Origin: Burkholderiales bacterium
GTDB taxonomy: Bacteria; Pseudomonadota; Gammaproteobacteria; Burkholderiales; Burkholderiaceae_C
DNA length: 64,000 bases
Reading direction: 5' to 3'
NCBI GenBank assembly: GCA_016219375.1
Contig: JACRNC010000005.1
Span: 1-64,000, forward strand
The notes under the pieces are model-generated. The model did not search any database. It was given only the letters and a program-made list of their open reading frames with translations, and was not told where the DNA came from. A program made the translations under genes and the position numbers. Of the stretch, positions 25,859 through 35,548 are shown in pieces (the first letter of the stretch is position 1; each line of letters opens with the position of its first letter).

Positions 25859-26491
25859 ATGCGCTACCCCAAGGACCACAAGGACGCCCGCCGCCGCGAG
25901 CTGCTGGCCGCCAGTGCCGGCCATGCCAAGGCGCACGGCTTCGCCGCCTCGGGCATGGACGCGCTGGCCGCGGCGGCCGGTGTGACGGTGGGCTCGCTCT
26001 ACAAGCACTTCAGCGGCAAGGACGCGCTCTTTGCCGAGCTGGTGCGCAGCGAGCTGCAGCGCTCGGCCGAGCTGTTCGACGGCCTGCCCGCCGGCGACAC
26101 GCAGGCGCTGCTCAAGCTGCTGTCGGGCTACATGAGCCTGCGGCATGTGGCGTCGCCCCAGGCCGGCTGCCCGCTGCCGGGGCTGTCGGCCGAAGTGGCG
26201 CGTGCGCCGCAGGAGGTGCGCGCGGCCTTCCAGGCCGGGCTGCAGCGCCTGCATGAGGCCATCGCGCAGCGCGTGGGCGGCGACGCCGGCTTGGCCTGGG
26301 CGCTGATCGCGCAGAGCGTGGGCGCCGTGCTGCTGGCCCGCGCGCTGCCCGACGAGGCCGCGCAGCGCGCCCTGCTGGCCGGCGTGCGGGCGACCACGGC
26401 CGGGCTGCTGCCGGCCCCGGCCCCGGCCACGGTTGAGGCGCCCGCTGCCGATCCCACCCGCCCCACCCGACCCACCCGCCGCGGCGGCTGA
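25859..26491 (+). CDS. TetR-family transcriptional regulator
   Basis: A 210-residue repressor. The N-terminal helix-turn-helix is MDALAAAAGVTVGSLYKHFSGKDALF (about residues 27-52), preceded by RRRELLAASAGHAKAHGFAAS. The ligand domain has VASPQAGCPLPGLSAEVARAP, a phrase common in short-chain TetR proteins controlling detoxification or fatty-acid genes. The C-terminal tail is a low-complexity PTRPTRPTRRGG encoded by a nine-base repeat. The start at 25859 is chosen over upstream in-frame codons because those would read through the operator. It probably represses itself and the divergent thioesterase through the 25782-25807 palindrome. Confidence 0.88.
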   Translation: MRYPKDHKDARRRELLAASAGHAKAHGFAASGMDALAAAAGVTVGSLYKHFSGKDALFAELVRSELQRSAELFDGLPAGDTQALLKLLSGYMSLRHVASPQAGCPLPGLSAEVARAPQEVRAAFQAGLQRLHEAIAQRVGGDAGLAWALIAQSVGAVLLARALPDEAAQRALLAGVRATTAGLLPAPAPATVEAPAADPTRPTRPTRRGG

Positions 26492-26516
26492 GCGCACGGC
26501 GCCGGCCGTTGCCCTT

Positions 26517-26552
26517 TGCTTGTCTTTTCGCTTGTCTTTTCGCTTGTCCCTT
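26517..26552 (+). repeat. 12-bp pyrimidine-rich tandem repeat, three units
   Basis: Units TGCTTGTCTTTT, CGCTTGTCTTTT and CGCTTGTCCCTT follow directly one after another in the leader of the PaaI-like thioesterase, ending 21 bases before its ATG. Slippage here would change the spacing between the upstream gene and the ribosome binding site. Confidence 0.85.
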
Positions 26553-26573
26553 TGACCTTTCCAGGAGCCCCGC

Positions 26574-26948
26574 ATGCGCGTGCAAGGACAGATCGACTTC
26601 AGCCTGATCGACAGCCGCCCTGGCGAGGTGGTGGGCGAGATGCCCGTCACCGACGGCATCAGGAACCCCTTCGGCACGGTGCATGCCGGCGCCATCCTGT
26701 GGTTCGCCGACGTGATGGCCACGCGGCTGGTGCTGGGCGAGGGCCCGGCCACCGAGGGCATGAAGGGCTTCCCGCTGGCCATCTCGCTGAACGCCAACCT
26801 GCTGGGCAACCAGAAGGACGGCGTGCTGCGTGCCACCTCCATCTTCGTCAAGCAGGGCCGCACGGTCAGCGTGGTGCGCACCGCGGTGACCGGCGCGGAG
26901 GGCAAGCCGATCGCCGACGTGACGACCAGCCACGTGCTGTCGCGCTGA
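26574..26948 (+). CDS. PaaI-family hotdog thioesterase
   Basis: A 124-residue single-hotdog protein. The catalytic region reads NPFGTVHAGAILWFADVMAT (the HGG-like active-site turn, here HAG) and the second conserved strand is LNANLLGNQKDGVLRATSIFVKQGRTVSVV. It has the size of PaaI/YdiI enzymes that clear stalled CoA thioesters. A CAGGAG site precedes ATG 26574. It lies 82 bases after tetR on the same strand and may share its transcript. Confidence 0.85.
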   Translation: MRVQGQIDFSLIDSRPGEVVGEMPVTDGIRNPFGTVHAGAILWFADVMATRLVLGEGPATEGMKGFPLAISLNANLLGNQKDGVLRATSIFVKQGRTVSVVRTAVTGAEGKPIADVTTSHVLSR

Positions 26949-27018
26949 ATCCGGCGGCCGCGGGGCTGCCCATCGCGGAGGCCCTTTTCCGCCATGTCCC
27001 GCCGTGTCCCGTCGGTTT

Positions 27019-27047
27019 GGGAATTCCCGCAAAAACGGGACAATCCG
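27019..27047. promoter_or_regulatory. Palindrome plus hairpin immediately before the ATPase gene
   Basis: GGGAATTCCC (27019-27028) is a perfect palindrome overlapping a CCCG/CGGG hairpin (27026-27039, loop CAAAAA), followed by CAATCCGGG just before ATG 27051. The hairpin plus CAATCCGGG matches the element at 15876-15898 with compensating stem changes. Confidence 0.5.
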
Positions 27048-27050
27048 GGA

Positions 27051-28187
27051 ATGGAGCTGGACGACCCCTGGCGCTATGCGCGTCCTGACCTCGCTGGCCA
27101 CTATGTCGCACGGCTGCTCGACGCCCCGGCGCGTCCGCTGGCCGTGTTCGGGCCGCGGCAGATCGGCAAGACCTATTTCCTGACCCACGACCTGCGCGAG
27201 CACGCCGAGCAGGCCGGCCTGCGGCCGATCTACGTGGACCTGTGGAGCCAGGCCGACCCGCTGGGCGCGATCAACACCGCGCTGACCACCGTGCTGCGCG
27301 CGCTGGCGCTGCGCCTGGGCGAGACGGCGGTCACGCGGGTGGGCGCCCTCGGCATCAGCGTGGGCATGGCGCCACCGGCCGCGCTGGCACCGGTGGCCGA
27401 CCCTGCCGCGTGGATGGCCGCGCAGTTTGCCGAGCTGCGCCGGCTGGAACCCGACCGCCCGGTGCTGATGATGCTGGACGAGGCGCAGACGCTGGCCCGC
27501 TCCGGCCGGGGCGACGCGGCCATGAAGGCGGTGCGGGCGCTGTTCAACGCCCACCCGGGCGGCCTGCTGCTGCTGCTCACCGGCTCGTCCAAGTCGCAGC
27601 TCCTGGCGCTGGTCGGCGACCACTCGCGCACGGCCTTCAAGCTGGCGGCGCAGGTGGACTTCCCGCTGCTCGGCATGGGCTTCCTGGGCTTCGTCGCCCA
27701 GCGCTACCGCCTGGCCACCGGGCGCGACGTGGCCCTGGCCGATCTGGACTGGACCTTCACCCAGCTGCTGCACCGGCCGGGCGAGCTGATCGACTTCATC
27801 CGCTACTGGATCGCCGATGTGCCGGGCACCGAGCTGCGCGCGGCGCTGGCGGGCTTTCAGGCCCGCACGCAGCCGCAGGCCGCCTTCGAGCAGCGCTGGG
27901 CCGCGCTGGTGCCGCTGCAGCAGGCGCTGCTGCAGGCCCTGGCCCAGGGCGCCAAGCCGTTTGCCCAGTCCACGCGGCTGGCGCTGGCCGCGCGCCTGGG
28001 GCTGGAGGGCCCGCTGCCCGGCGGCACGCTGTCGCGGGCGCTGCAGGCGCTGGAAGACGAGCACCTGCTCGTGCGCGAGGACCGCGGCCGCTATGCCTTG
28101 GCCGATGCGCAGCTCCAGGCGTGGCTGCTGCAGCAGATGCCCCCCAGCGCCGGCGCACCCGGGCGCGAGGCGCCATCGGCGGGCTGA
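27051..28187 (+). CDS. AAA+ ATPase with C-terminal winged-helix region
   Basis: A 378-residue ATP-binding protein of the archaeal-ATPase-like group. Walker A GPRQIGKT at 34-41, Walker B VLMMLDEAQTLA near residue 140, sensor LLLLLTGSSKSQLL, then a helical lid with ELIDFIRYWIAD. The C-terminal 80 residues look like a winged helix (LALAARLGLEGPLPGGTLSRALQAL, then EDEHLLVREDRGRYALADAQLQ). Such proteins are often solitary and poorly characterised; regulatory, defence or mobile-element roles have been suggested for relatives. It has no metabolic link to the sulfur genes on either side. Confidence 0.8.
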   Translation: MELDDPWRYARPDLAGHYVARLLDAPARPLAVFGPRQIGKTYFLTHDLREHAEQAGLRPIYVDLWSQADPLGAINTALTTVLRALALRLGETAVTRVGALGISVGMAPPAALAPVADPAAWMAAQFAELRRLEPDRPVLMMLDEAQTLARSGRGDAAMKAVRALFNAHPGGLLLLLTGSSKSQLLALVGDHSRTAFKLAAQVDFPLLGMGFLGFVAQRYRLATGRDVALADLDWTFTQLLHRPGELIDFIRYWIADVPGTELRAALAGFQARTQPQAAFEQRWAALVPLQQALLQALAQGAKPFAQSTRLALAARLGLEGPLPGGTLSRALQALEDEHLLVREDRGRYALADAQLQAWLLQQMPPSAGAPGREAPSAG

Positions 28188-28255
28188 ATCTCCGGCCCTC
28201 TCCGGGCCTCTGCGGCCCTCTGCGGCGCCTTGCGCCGCTCGCGTGCGGGCGCCCT

Positions 28256-29083
<828 letters not shown>

Positions 29084-29154
29084 GGTGCGCAGCGTCCTGG
29101 CGTGGGTGGGGGAAGGGCCGCGGCATCAAGGCCGCGACGCGGGTACGGCGTGAA

Positions 29155-29202
29155 GCGGTGGCGTGGTGAGGCGGCGGCGTGGTGAATCGACGGCGTGGCG
29201 AG
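29155..29202. repeat. 16-bp imperfect tandem repeat between ssuC and ssuB
   Basis: Three successive 16-base units share the core CGGCGTGGTGA: 29155-29170, 29171-29186 and 29187-29202. They fill part of the 143-base gap between ssuC and ssuB, which holds no gene. Confidence 0.65.
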
Positions 29203-29226
29203 GCGGGCTCGACAACACGGTGCGCG

Positions 29227-30120
29227 TCATTGCTGGTAGCCCGCATGCCAGCGCAGCAGCGCGCGCTCCAGGCCGCGGGCCAGCACGTCGGCCAGCTTGC
29301 CCAGGGTGGCATACAGCAGGATGCCCACCAGCACCACGTCGGTCTGCAGGAACTCGCGGGCATTCATCGTCATGTAGCCGATGCCCGATTGCGCCGACAG
29401 CGTCTCGGCCACGATCAGCAGCACCCACATCAGCCCCAGCGAGAAGCGCAGGCCGACCAGGATGGACGGCATGGCGCCGGGCAGGATCACGTGGCGCCAC
29501 AGCGCCCAGCCCGACAGGCCATAGCTGCGCGCCATCTCCACCAGGCCGGCGTCCACCGAGCGGATGCCGTGGAAGGTGTTGAGGTAGACCGGGAAGAACA
29601 CGCCGATGGCCACCAGGAACAGCTTGGCTGTCTCGTCGATGCCGAACCACAGGATGACCAGCGGGATCAGCGCCAGCGGCGGGATGTTGCGCACCATCTG
29701 CAGCGTGGTGTCCAGCAGCGTCTCGGCCCAGCGCAGGCTGCCGGTGAGCAGCCCCAGCACCAGGCCCAGCCCACCGCCGATGGCCAGCCCGCTGAGCGCG
29801 CGGCCGGTGCTCACGCCCAGGTGCTGCCAGAGCTCGCCGCTGCGCGCCAGCGTGACGAAGGCCTGCAGCACCGCGGCCGGCTCGGGCAGCACGCGGGTGG
29901 ACAGCCAGCCCAGGCGCGAGGCCGCCTCCCACAGCACCAGCAGCGCGATGGGCAGGGCCCAGGGCAGCAGCCGGCGCAGGGCGGGACGGAAGGCGGCGAA
30001 CGCCGGCGCGGCACGCGTGGTGCGCGCGGCGGAGCCTGCCGCGGCGGAGCTCGCCACCGGCGCAGGCGGTACCGCAGACGGTCGTGCGGCCGCGCGGTTG
30101 GGGGCCAGGATGGCTGCCAT
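29227..30120 (-). CDS. ssuC: Aliphatic sulfonate ABC transporter permease
   Basis: A 297-residue permease with a 40-residue polar lead and about six helices. Landmarks: LPWALPIALLVLWEAASRLGW, NIPPLALIPLVILWFGIDETAK, and the coupling loop VEMARSYGLSGWALWRHVILPGAMPSILVGLR, all very close to SsuC. AGGAG lies eight bases before the ATG. It is transcribed from the ssuA side together with ssuD. Confidence 0.95.
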   Translation of the reverse strand: MAAILAPNRAAARPSAVPPAPVASSAAAGSAARTTRAAPAFAAFRPALRRLLPWALPIALLVLWEAASRLGWLSTRVLPEPAAVLQAFVTLARSGELWQHLGVSTGRALSGLAIGGGLGLVLGLLTGSLRWAETLLDTTLQMVRNIPPLALIPLVILWFGIDETAKLFLVAIGVFFPVYLNTFHGIRSVDAGLVEMARSYGLSGWALWRHVILPGAMPSILVGLRFSLGLMWVLLIVAETLSAQSGIGYMTMNAREFLQTDVVLVGILLYATLGKLADVLARGLERALLRWHAGYQQ

Positions 30121-30201
30121 GTCGTCGGTCTCCTGTGGCGGGCTGGGGCGCGTGTCGCGCTTGCTGTCGAGGCTGTACGTGAGTTGCCTGGCGAGGTGGC
30201 G

Positions 30202-31401
30202 TCAATGCGCCGACACCTGCCGCTCGTCCGCCGCGCGGCGCTCAGCCGGCGGCACGTAGTTGTTGGCCACGATCTCGCCGAAGGGGCCGGTGAGCTGGGC
30301 GCCGGGCAGGCCCTCGCGCAGCGCCACCGGCAGCAGCGGGAAGACCAGCTCGGCAAAGCGGTAGGCCTCTTCCAGATGCGGGTAGCCCGACAGGATGAAG
30401 TGGCTCAGGCCCAGCGCGGCGTACTCCTGGATGCGGTCGGCCACCTGCTGCGGGTTGCCCACCAGCGCGGTGCCCGCGCCGCCGCGCACCAGGCCCACGC
30501 CGGCCCACAGGTTGGGCGACACCTCCAGCCCGTCGCGCGGGTCGTGGCGGTTGAAGCGCCCGCCGTGCAGCTCGGCCATGCGGCGCTGGCCCACCGAGTC
30601 CATCTGCGCGAACTTGCGCTGGGCCGCGGCCACCGTGTCGTCGTCCAGATGCGAGATGAGCTTGCCGGCGGCACGCCAGGCCTCGTCCTCCGTCTCGCGC
30701 ACGATCACGTGCAGGCGGATGCCGAAGTCCAGCTTGCGGCCGTACCGCGCGGCGCGGCGGCTGATGTCGGCCACCTTCTCGGCCACCGCGGCCGGCGGCT
30801 CGCCCCAGGTGAGGTAGGTGTCGAGCTGGCGCGCGGCCAGGTCGTGCGCGGCCTCTGACGAGCCGCCGAAGAACAGCGGCGGGTGCGGGCGCTGCAGCGG
30901 CGGGTAGAGCAGCTTGGCGCCCTTGACCTTGAGGTGCTTGCCGACGAAGTCGAAGCTCTGGCCCTCATGGCTGCGCGCCAGCGTCTCGCGCCAGATGGTC
31001 AGGAACTCGTCGGACAGCTCGTAGCGCTCCGCGTGGTCCAGGAACAGGCCGTCGCCCTCCAGCTCGGCCGCATCGCCGCCGGTGACCAGGTTGACCAGCA
31101 CGCGGCCGCCGGAGATGCGGTCGAGCGTGGCCGTCATGCGCGCGGTCTGCGCCGGCTCCATCAGGCCGGGGCGCAGCGCAACGAGGAATTTGAGCCGCTT
31201 GGTGGCATCCACCAGCGACGAGGCCAGGATCCAAGAGTCCTCGCAGGATCGGCCGGTGGGCAGCAGCACGCCCTCGTAGCCCAGCGTGTCGGCGGCGATG
31301 GCCACCTGCTTGAAGTAGTCGAAGGCGGCGGTGCGGGCGCCATGGCTGGTGCCCAGGTAGCGGGAGTCGCCGTGGGTGGGGATGAACCAGAAGATCTTCA
31401 T
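30202..31401 (-). CDS. ssuD: FMNH2-dependent alkanesulfonate monooxygenase
   Basis: A 399-residue LLM-class enzyme, start [17 protein letters not shown], the canonical SsuD N-terminus. An open frame extends 33 codons further upstream but lacks family similarity. Active-site landmarks: [11 protein letters not shown] (the conserved Cys region), [45 protein letters not shown]-like segment, and [17 protein letters not shown]. It converts alkanesulfonates to aldehydes and sulfite using reduced FMN from SsuE (32907). It sits between ssuA and ssuC. The ribosome binding site is weak. Confidence 0.96.
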   Translation of the reverse strand: MKIFWFIPTHGDSRYLGTSHGARTAAFDYFKQVAIAADTLGYEGVLLPTGRSCEDSWILASSLVDATKRLKFLVALRPGLMEPAQTARMTATLDRISGGRVLVNLVTGGDAAELEGDGLFLDHAERYELSDEFLTIWRETLARSHEGQSFDFVGKHLKVKGAKLLYPPLQRPHPPLFFGGSSEAAHDLAARQLDTYLTWGEPPAAVAEKVADISRRAARYGRKLDFGIRLHVIVRETEDEAWRAAGKLISHLDDDTVAAAQRKFAQMDSVGQRRMAELHGGRFNRHDPRDGLEVSPNLWAGVGLVRGGAGTALVGNPQQVADRIQEYAALGLSHFILSGYPHLEEAYRFAELVFPLLPVALREGLPGAQLTGPFGEIVANNYVPPAERRAADERQVSAH

Positions 31402-31444
31402 GATGACGGGTGGTGAACGGTTGGACGGGCAGGGGCTTCTCAGC

Positions 31445-32515
31445 TCAGCGCTCGGCAGCCTGCGCCACCTTGGGCGCGGCGGCCGACGTGGCCACGGCAT
31501 CGGCGATGCGGATGGGCTTGGGGATGAGCTTCAGTCCGTGGAACACGTCGGCGATCTTTTGCTGCTCGGCCGCCACGGCAGCCGAGACCGGCTGGATGCC
31601 ATAGGCCACGCGGCTGGCGGCCCGCTCGGTGGTGGCCGCATCCAGGCCGATCTGCGGGCCCAGTACCTGCACCACGCCGGCCGGGTTGGCCTGGGCCCAG
31701 GTCTCCACCTTGGCCAGCGCATCGATCACCGCCTGCACGATTTGCGGGTTGCGCTGCGCATAGCCGCGCGAGGCCAGATAGAACTGGTGGTTGGCCACCA
31801 GCCCGCGGCCATCGACCAGCGTGCGCACGCCCAGCTGCTTCTCGGCCGCGGCCAGGAACGGGTCCCAGATGGCCCAGGCGTCCACGCTGCCGCGCTCGAA
31901 TGCCGCCCGCGCATCGGCCGGCGGCAGGAAGACCGGCTGGATGTCGCTGTACTTCAGGCCCGCCTTCTCCAGCGCCTTGACCAGCAGGTAGTGCACGTTG
32001 GAGCCCTTGTTCAGGGCCACCTTCTTGCCCTTGAGATCAGCCACCGACTGGATGGCCGAGTCCTTGGCCACCACGATGGCCTCGCCGGTGGGTGCGGGCG
32101 GCTGGTTGGCCACGTAGACCAGGTCCGCGCCGGCGGCCTGGGCAAAGATGGGTGGCGCCTCGCCGGTGTTGCCGAAGTCGACGGAGCCCACGTTCAGCCC
32201 CTCCAGCAGCTGCGGGCCGGCCGGGAACTCGATCCAGCGCACGCTGATGCCGCGCGCGGCCAGTGCCCTGTCCAGATCACCCCGGGCCTTGAGTAAGGTC
32301 AGCGTGCCGTACTTCTGGAAGCCGATGCGCAGCTCCCCTTTCGTGGCCGCCGCCGATTGCGCATGAGCCGCCTTCGGCACCGCACCCAGGCCCAGCACGG
32401 CCAGCGAAGCCAGGCCGCCCACCAAGCCCATCACCGCGGCCATCGCGCGGCGGCGCAGGGCTTGGGCGGCGGTCACGCCGGTAGGCGAGGTGGGGGTGCG
32501 ATGGCGTGCGGTCAT
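31445..32515 (-). CDS. ssuA: Aliphatic sulfonate-binding periplasmic protein
   Basis: A 356-residue binding protein with a long basic lead and a hydrophobic export segment ending AHAQ. The mature part has [74 protein letters not shown] and [15 protein letters not shown], matching SsuA strongly. AAGGA lies seven bases before the ATG. It is first in the minus-strand ssuADCB set and divergent from ssuE across 391 bases of regulatory DNA. It is the third SsuA-family receptor in the region and the closest to the classical one. Confidence 0.95.
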   Translation of the reverse strand: MTARHRTPTSPTGVTAAQALRRRAMAAVMGLVGGLASLAVLGLGAVPKAAHAQSAAATKGELRIGFQKYGTLTLLKARGDLDRALAARGISVRWIEFPAGPQLLEGLNVGSVDFGNTGEAPPIFAQAAGADLVYVANQPPAPTGEAIVVAKDSAIQSVADLKGKKVALNKGSNVHYLLVKALEKAGLKYSDIQPVFLPPADARAAFERGSVDAWAIWDPFLAAAEKQLGVRTLVDGRGLVANHQFYLASRGYAQRNPQIVQAVIDALAKVETWAQANPAGVVQVLGPQIGLDAATTERAASRVAYGIQPVSAAVAAEQQKIADVFHGLKLIPKPIRIADAVATSAAAPKVAQAAER

Positions 32516-32906
32516 GGCGGCGTCCTTCCGGGGCTGGTGAAGAGAAGCTGACTCCGCCTGCGGTGTGCGACAGCGGCAGGCGGCAAGGTCAGGCCATCAC
32601 CTTAAGAAGCGGCCTTCATCCCTCCAACAAAGCTTTCGGTGCGCCCTTGCTCCTTATGCGCGGCAGGCGCAGCCCATGCGCGATCCGCGCATGAGGCGCA
32701 TGGGCCGCGTCATCTGCGCGTGAGCCGGCTGCGGCGACGCTGCAGCGCCCAAGGCGGGGTAGGTGTGCGCACAGCTTCGTTGGCCGATGTGCGGGCCGCT
32801 TGAACACTGCGAGCCCATGCCCCGCAGCGCTGACCGCCTGCGGCACGCGTTTCGGCAACTGCTACTGCCGGCCGCTTGCGGCCCCTACTTCAGAAAGCGC
32901 CCCACC
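32516..32906. other. Divergent regulatory region between ssuA and ssuE
   Basis: This 391-base gene-free stretch holds nested inverted repeats (32672-32705) and an AGCTTCGTT word (32773-32781) that also occurs before the 18513 operon (18470-18478). No regulator gene is encoded nearby, so a CysB/SsuR-like activator elsewhere in the genome is the likely controller (inferred). Confidence 0.6.
32672..32705. promoter_or_regulatory. Nested inverted repeats in the ssuA-ssuE promoter region
   Basis: CATGCGCG (32675-32682) and CGCGCATG (32686-32693) pair perfectly around ATC. GCCCATGCGC (32672-32681) pairs perfectly with GCGCATGGGC (32696-32705). Three GCGCATG-like half-sites therefore overlap, as expected for a multimeric regulator. 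Confidence 0.55.
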
Positions 32907-33497
32907 ATGAGCCTCAATCCGCATCTCCTGCGCGTCGTCGTCGTCGTCGGCAACCCGGCCCGCCCGTCGCGCACCAAGGTCCTGGCCGAGACGGCCTTGA
33001 ACGCCGTGGCCCGCCGCCGCGCCGTGCACAGCCAGGTCATCGAGCTGGTCGACATCGGCCCGCAGATCGGCGCCGTGCTCTCGCGCAAGGACCTCAGCGA
33101 TGCGGTGGAGGCCCGGCTGCAGGCCATCGAGTCGGCCGACCTGCTGATCGTGGCCAGCCCGGTCTACAAGGGTTCGTACACCGGCCTGTTCAAGCACCTC
33201 TTCGACTTCGTCGGCTACGAGGCCCTGGTCGGCAAGCCGGTGCTGCTGCTGGCCACCGGCGGCAGCGACCGCCATGCCCTGGTGGTGGAGCACCAGCTGC
33301 GCCCGCTGTTCGGCTTCTTCCGCGCGGCCAGCCTGCCCACGGCGGTGTTCGCCAGCGAGGCCGACTTCGACGGCTACCAGCTCAAAAGCGAAGCCGTCAT
33401 CCAGCGCCTGGAGGCCGCTGCCGACGAGGCCGCCACGCAGCTGGACGTGGCCCGCCTGCAGGCCATGCGCGCCGAGCCTGCGCTGGCGGCGGCCTGA
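32907..33497 (+). CDS. ssuE: NAD(P)H-dependent FMN reductase SsuE/MsuE
   Basis: A 196-residue flavodoxin-fold reductase. VVVVVGNPARPSRTKVLAE binds the FMN phosphate; ESADLLIVASPVYKGSYTGLFKHLFDF is the hallmark of the SsuE/MsuE family; then GKPVLLLATGGSDRHALVVEHQLRPLFGFF. It supplies FMNH2 to SsuD, SfnG and probably the DszA/DszC-like enzymes. The start at 32907 is chosen over an upstream in-frame codon because the family begins at this point. It opens the long plus-strand operon ssuE-sfnG-livGHM-binding protein-livF-sfnB-porin. Confidence 0.93.
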   Translation: MSLNPHLLRVVVVVGNPARPSRTKVLAETALNAVARRRAVHSQVIELVDIGPQIGAVLSRKDLSDAVEARLQAIESADLLIVASPVYKGSYTGLFKHLFDFVGYEALVGKPVLLLATGGSDRHALVVEHQLRPLFGFFRAASLPTAVFASEADFDGYQLKSEAVIQRLEAAADEAATQLDVARLQAMRAEPALAAA

Positions 33498-33557
33498 GCC
33501 GGCAGCAGCCCCTCATCCTCAGCACACACGTCTTCCATCCCGAACGAGGAGCCCGAC

Positions 33558-34697
33558 ATGAGCACATCGACTTCCGCCCCCGGCCGCGACGCCATCCGGT
33601 TCGCCTACTGGGTGCCCAACGTCAGCGGCGGCCTGGTGGTCAGCACCATCGAGCAGCGCACCCACTGGGGCCTGGACTACAACGTGCGCCTGGCCCGCGT
33701 GGCCGAGGCCGCCGGCTTCGACTACGCGCTCAGCCAGATCCGCTTCACCGCCGGCTACGGCGCGGAGTTCCAGCACGAGTCGGTGTCCTTCAGCCAGGCG
33801 CTGCTGCAGGCGACGAGCAAGCTGAAGGTGATCGCCGCCATCCTGCCCGGCCCCTGGCATCCGGCGGTGGTGGCCAAGCAGATCGCCACCATCGACCACA
33901 TCTCAGGAGGCCGCATCGCAATCAACGTGGTCAGCGGCTGGTTCAAGGGCGAGTTCACCGCCATCGGCGAGCCCTGGCTGGAGCATGACGAGCGCTACCG
34001 CCGCTCCGAGGAGTTCATCCGCGCGGTCAAGGGCATCTGGACGCAGGACGGCTTTACGTTCAAGGGCGACTTCTACCGCTTCAACGACTACACGCTCAGC
34101 CCCAAGCCCGTGCAGCAGCCGCATCCCGAGGTCTTCCAGGGCGGCAGCTCGCGCGCGGCCCGCGACATGGCCGCGCGGGTGTCCGACTGGTACTTCACCA
34201 ACGGCAACACGCCCGAGAAGCTCAAGGAGCAGATCGACGACATCCGCGCCAAGGCCCAGGCCAACGGCCGCGCGGTGAAGATCGGCGTCAACGCCTTCGT
34301 CATCGCCCGCGACACCGAGGAAGAAGCCCGCGCGGTGCTCGACGACATCATCAAGCATGCCCACGTGGAGGCGGTGCAGGCCTTCGGCGACGCGGTCAAG
34401 CAGGCGGGAGCCGCGTCGCCGGAGAAGCAGGGCAACTGGGCCAACTCCACCTTCGAGGACCTGGTCCAGTACAACGACGGCTTTCGCACCAACCTCATCG
34501 GCACGCCGCAGCAGATCGCCGAGCGCATCGTGGCGCTCAAGGCCATCGGCGTGGACCTGGTGCTCACCGGCTTCCTGCACTTCATCGAAGAGGTGGAGTA
34601 CTTCGGCCGCGAGGTGCTGCCGCGGGTACGCGAGCTGGAGGCGCGCGCCGCTGCCGGCAGCGCGGGCGTTGCGGCAGCCGAGAAGCGGGTGGCCTGA
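33558..34697 (+). CDS. sfnG: FMNH2-dependent dimethylsulfone monooxygenase
   Basis: A 379-residue LLM-class monooxygenase. Its N-terminus, RFAYWVPNVSGGLVVSTIEQ followed by RTHWGLDYN, is diagnostic for SfnG. Other landmarks are IDHISGGRIAINVVSGWFKGE, GEPWLEHDERYRRSEEFIR, and GTPQQIAERIVALKAIGVDL. SfnG converts dimethylsulfone to methanesulfinate with reduced flavin, which SsuE next door can provide. Its stop codon overlaps the start of the livG-like gene (TGATG), so oxidation and the Liv-type importer are translationally coupled. Confidence 0.95.
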   Translation: MSTSTSAPGRDAIRFAYWVPNVSGGLVVSTIEQRTHWGLDYNVRLARVAEAAGFDYALSQIRFTAGYGAEFQHESVSFSQALLQATSKLKVIAAILPGPWHPAVVAKQIATIDHISGGRIAINVVSGWFKGEFTAIGEPWLEHDERYRRSEEFIRAVKGIWTQDGFTFKGDFYRFNDYTLSPKPVQQPHPEVFQGGSSRAARDMAARVSDWYFTNGNTPEKLKEQIDDIRAKAQANGRAVKIGVNAFVIARDTEEEARAVLDDIIKHAHVEAVQAFGDAVKQAGAASPEKQGNWANSTFEDLVQYNDGFRTNLIGTPQQIAERIVALKAIGVDLVLTGFLHFIEEVEYFGREVLPRVRELEARAAAGSAGVAAAEKRVA

Positions 34698-35509
34698 TGA
34701 GTGCGACCGACGCCACGCCGCTGCTGCAGGTCGACGGCCTCACGCTGGCCTTCGGCGGCGTGACCGCCATCGAGGGCGTGAGCTTTGCCGTGCAGCGCGG
34801 CGAGGTGCTGTCCATCATCGGGCCCAATGGCGCGGGCAAGAGCTCGCTGCTCAACCTGATCAGCGGCGTGTATGCGCCGCAGGCCGGCACGCTGGCCTGG
34901 CAAGGGCGGGTGCACCGGCGCTTCACGCCGCGGCGCGTGGCCGGGCTGGGCCTGGCTCGCACCTTCCAGAACCTCGCCTTGTTCAAGGGCATGAGCGTGC
35001 TGGACAACGTGCTGGCCGGCCGCAGCCTGCACACCCGCAGCCGCTGGTGGGCGCATGCGCTGCGAGCGCCGGCGGCGGTGCGCGAGGAGCGCGCGCAGCG
35101 CCAGCGTGCCGAAGCGCTGCTCGCCTTCGTCGGCCTGGCCGCCTGGCGTGACGTGCCCGTGGGCCAGCTGGCCTACGGCCTGCAGAAGCGCGTGGAGCTG
35201 GCCCGTGCGCTGGCCGCCGAGCCCGAGCTGCTGCTGCTGGACGAGCCGATGGCCGGCATGGGCGTGGACGACAAGCTGGCGCTCTCAGCCTGCATCGTGG
35301 AGGCCAACCGCGTGCACGGCACGACGGTGGTGCTGATCGAGCACGACATGGGCGTGGTGATGGACTTGTCGGACCGCATCGTCGTGCTGGACCACGGCCG
35401 CAAGATCGCCGACGGCCCGCCGCATGCGGTGCGCCGCGACCCGGCGGTGCTGGCGGCCTATCTGGGCACCGCGGGGACGGCCGCTACAGCGGGCGAAGCC
35501 GTGCACTGA
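34697..35509 (+). CDS. Branched-chain-type ABC transporter ATPase (LivG-like)
   Basis: A 270-residue ABC ATPase with the LivG layout: GLTLAFGGVTAIEGVSFAV, Walker A GPNGAGKSS, TFQNLALFKGMSVLDNVL, signature region LAYGLQKRVELARALA, Walker B LLLLDEPMAGMG and IEHDMGVVMDLSDRIVVLDHG. The signature lacks the usual LSGG, as is normal for LivG (LPYGxQRR). It starts on the last base of the sfnG stop. The substrate is probably not an amino acid, given the sulfone context (inferred). Confidence 0.92.
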   Translation: MSATDATPLLQVDGLTLAFGGVTAIEGVSFAVQRGEVLSIIGPNGAGKSSLLNLISGVYAPQAGTLAWQGRVHRRFTPRRVAGLGLARTFQNLALFKGMSVLDNVLAGRSLHTRSRWWAHALRAPAAVREERAQRQRAEALLAFVGLAAWRDVPVGQLAYGLQKRVELARALAAEPELLLLDEPMAGMGVDDKLALSACIVEANRVHGTTVVLIEHDMGVVMDLSDRIVVLDHGRKIADGPPHAVRRDPAVLAAYLGTAGTAATAGEAVH

Positions 35510-35548
35510 GCTCATCACCACAAGCAGAAGAACACTCAGGGAGGGCGC

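Noticed and set aside
27051-28187. Reading the solitary ATPase as part of an insertion sequence
   Set aside because: No transposase, terminal inverted repeats or target-site duplication could be seen around it. The nearby palindromes are in the leader only.
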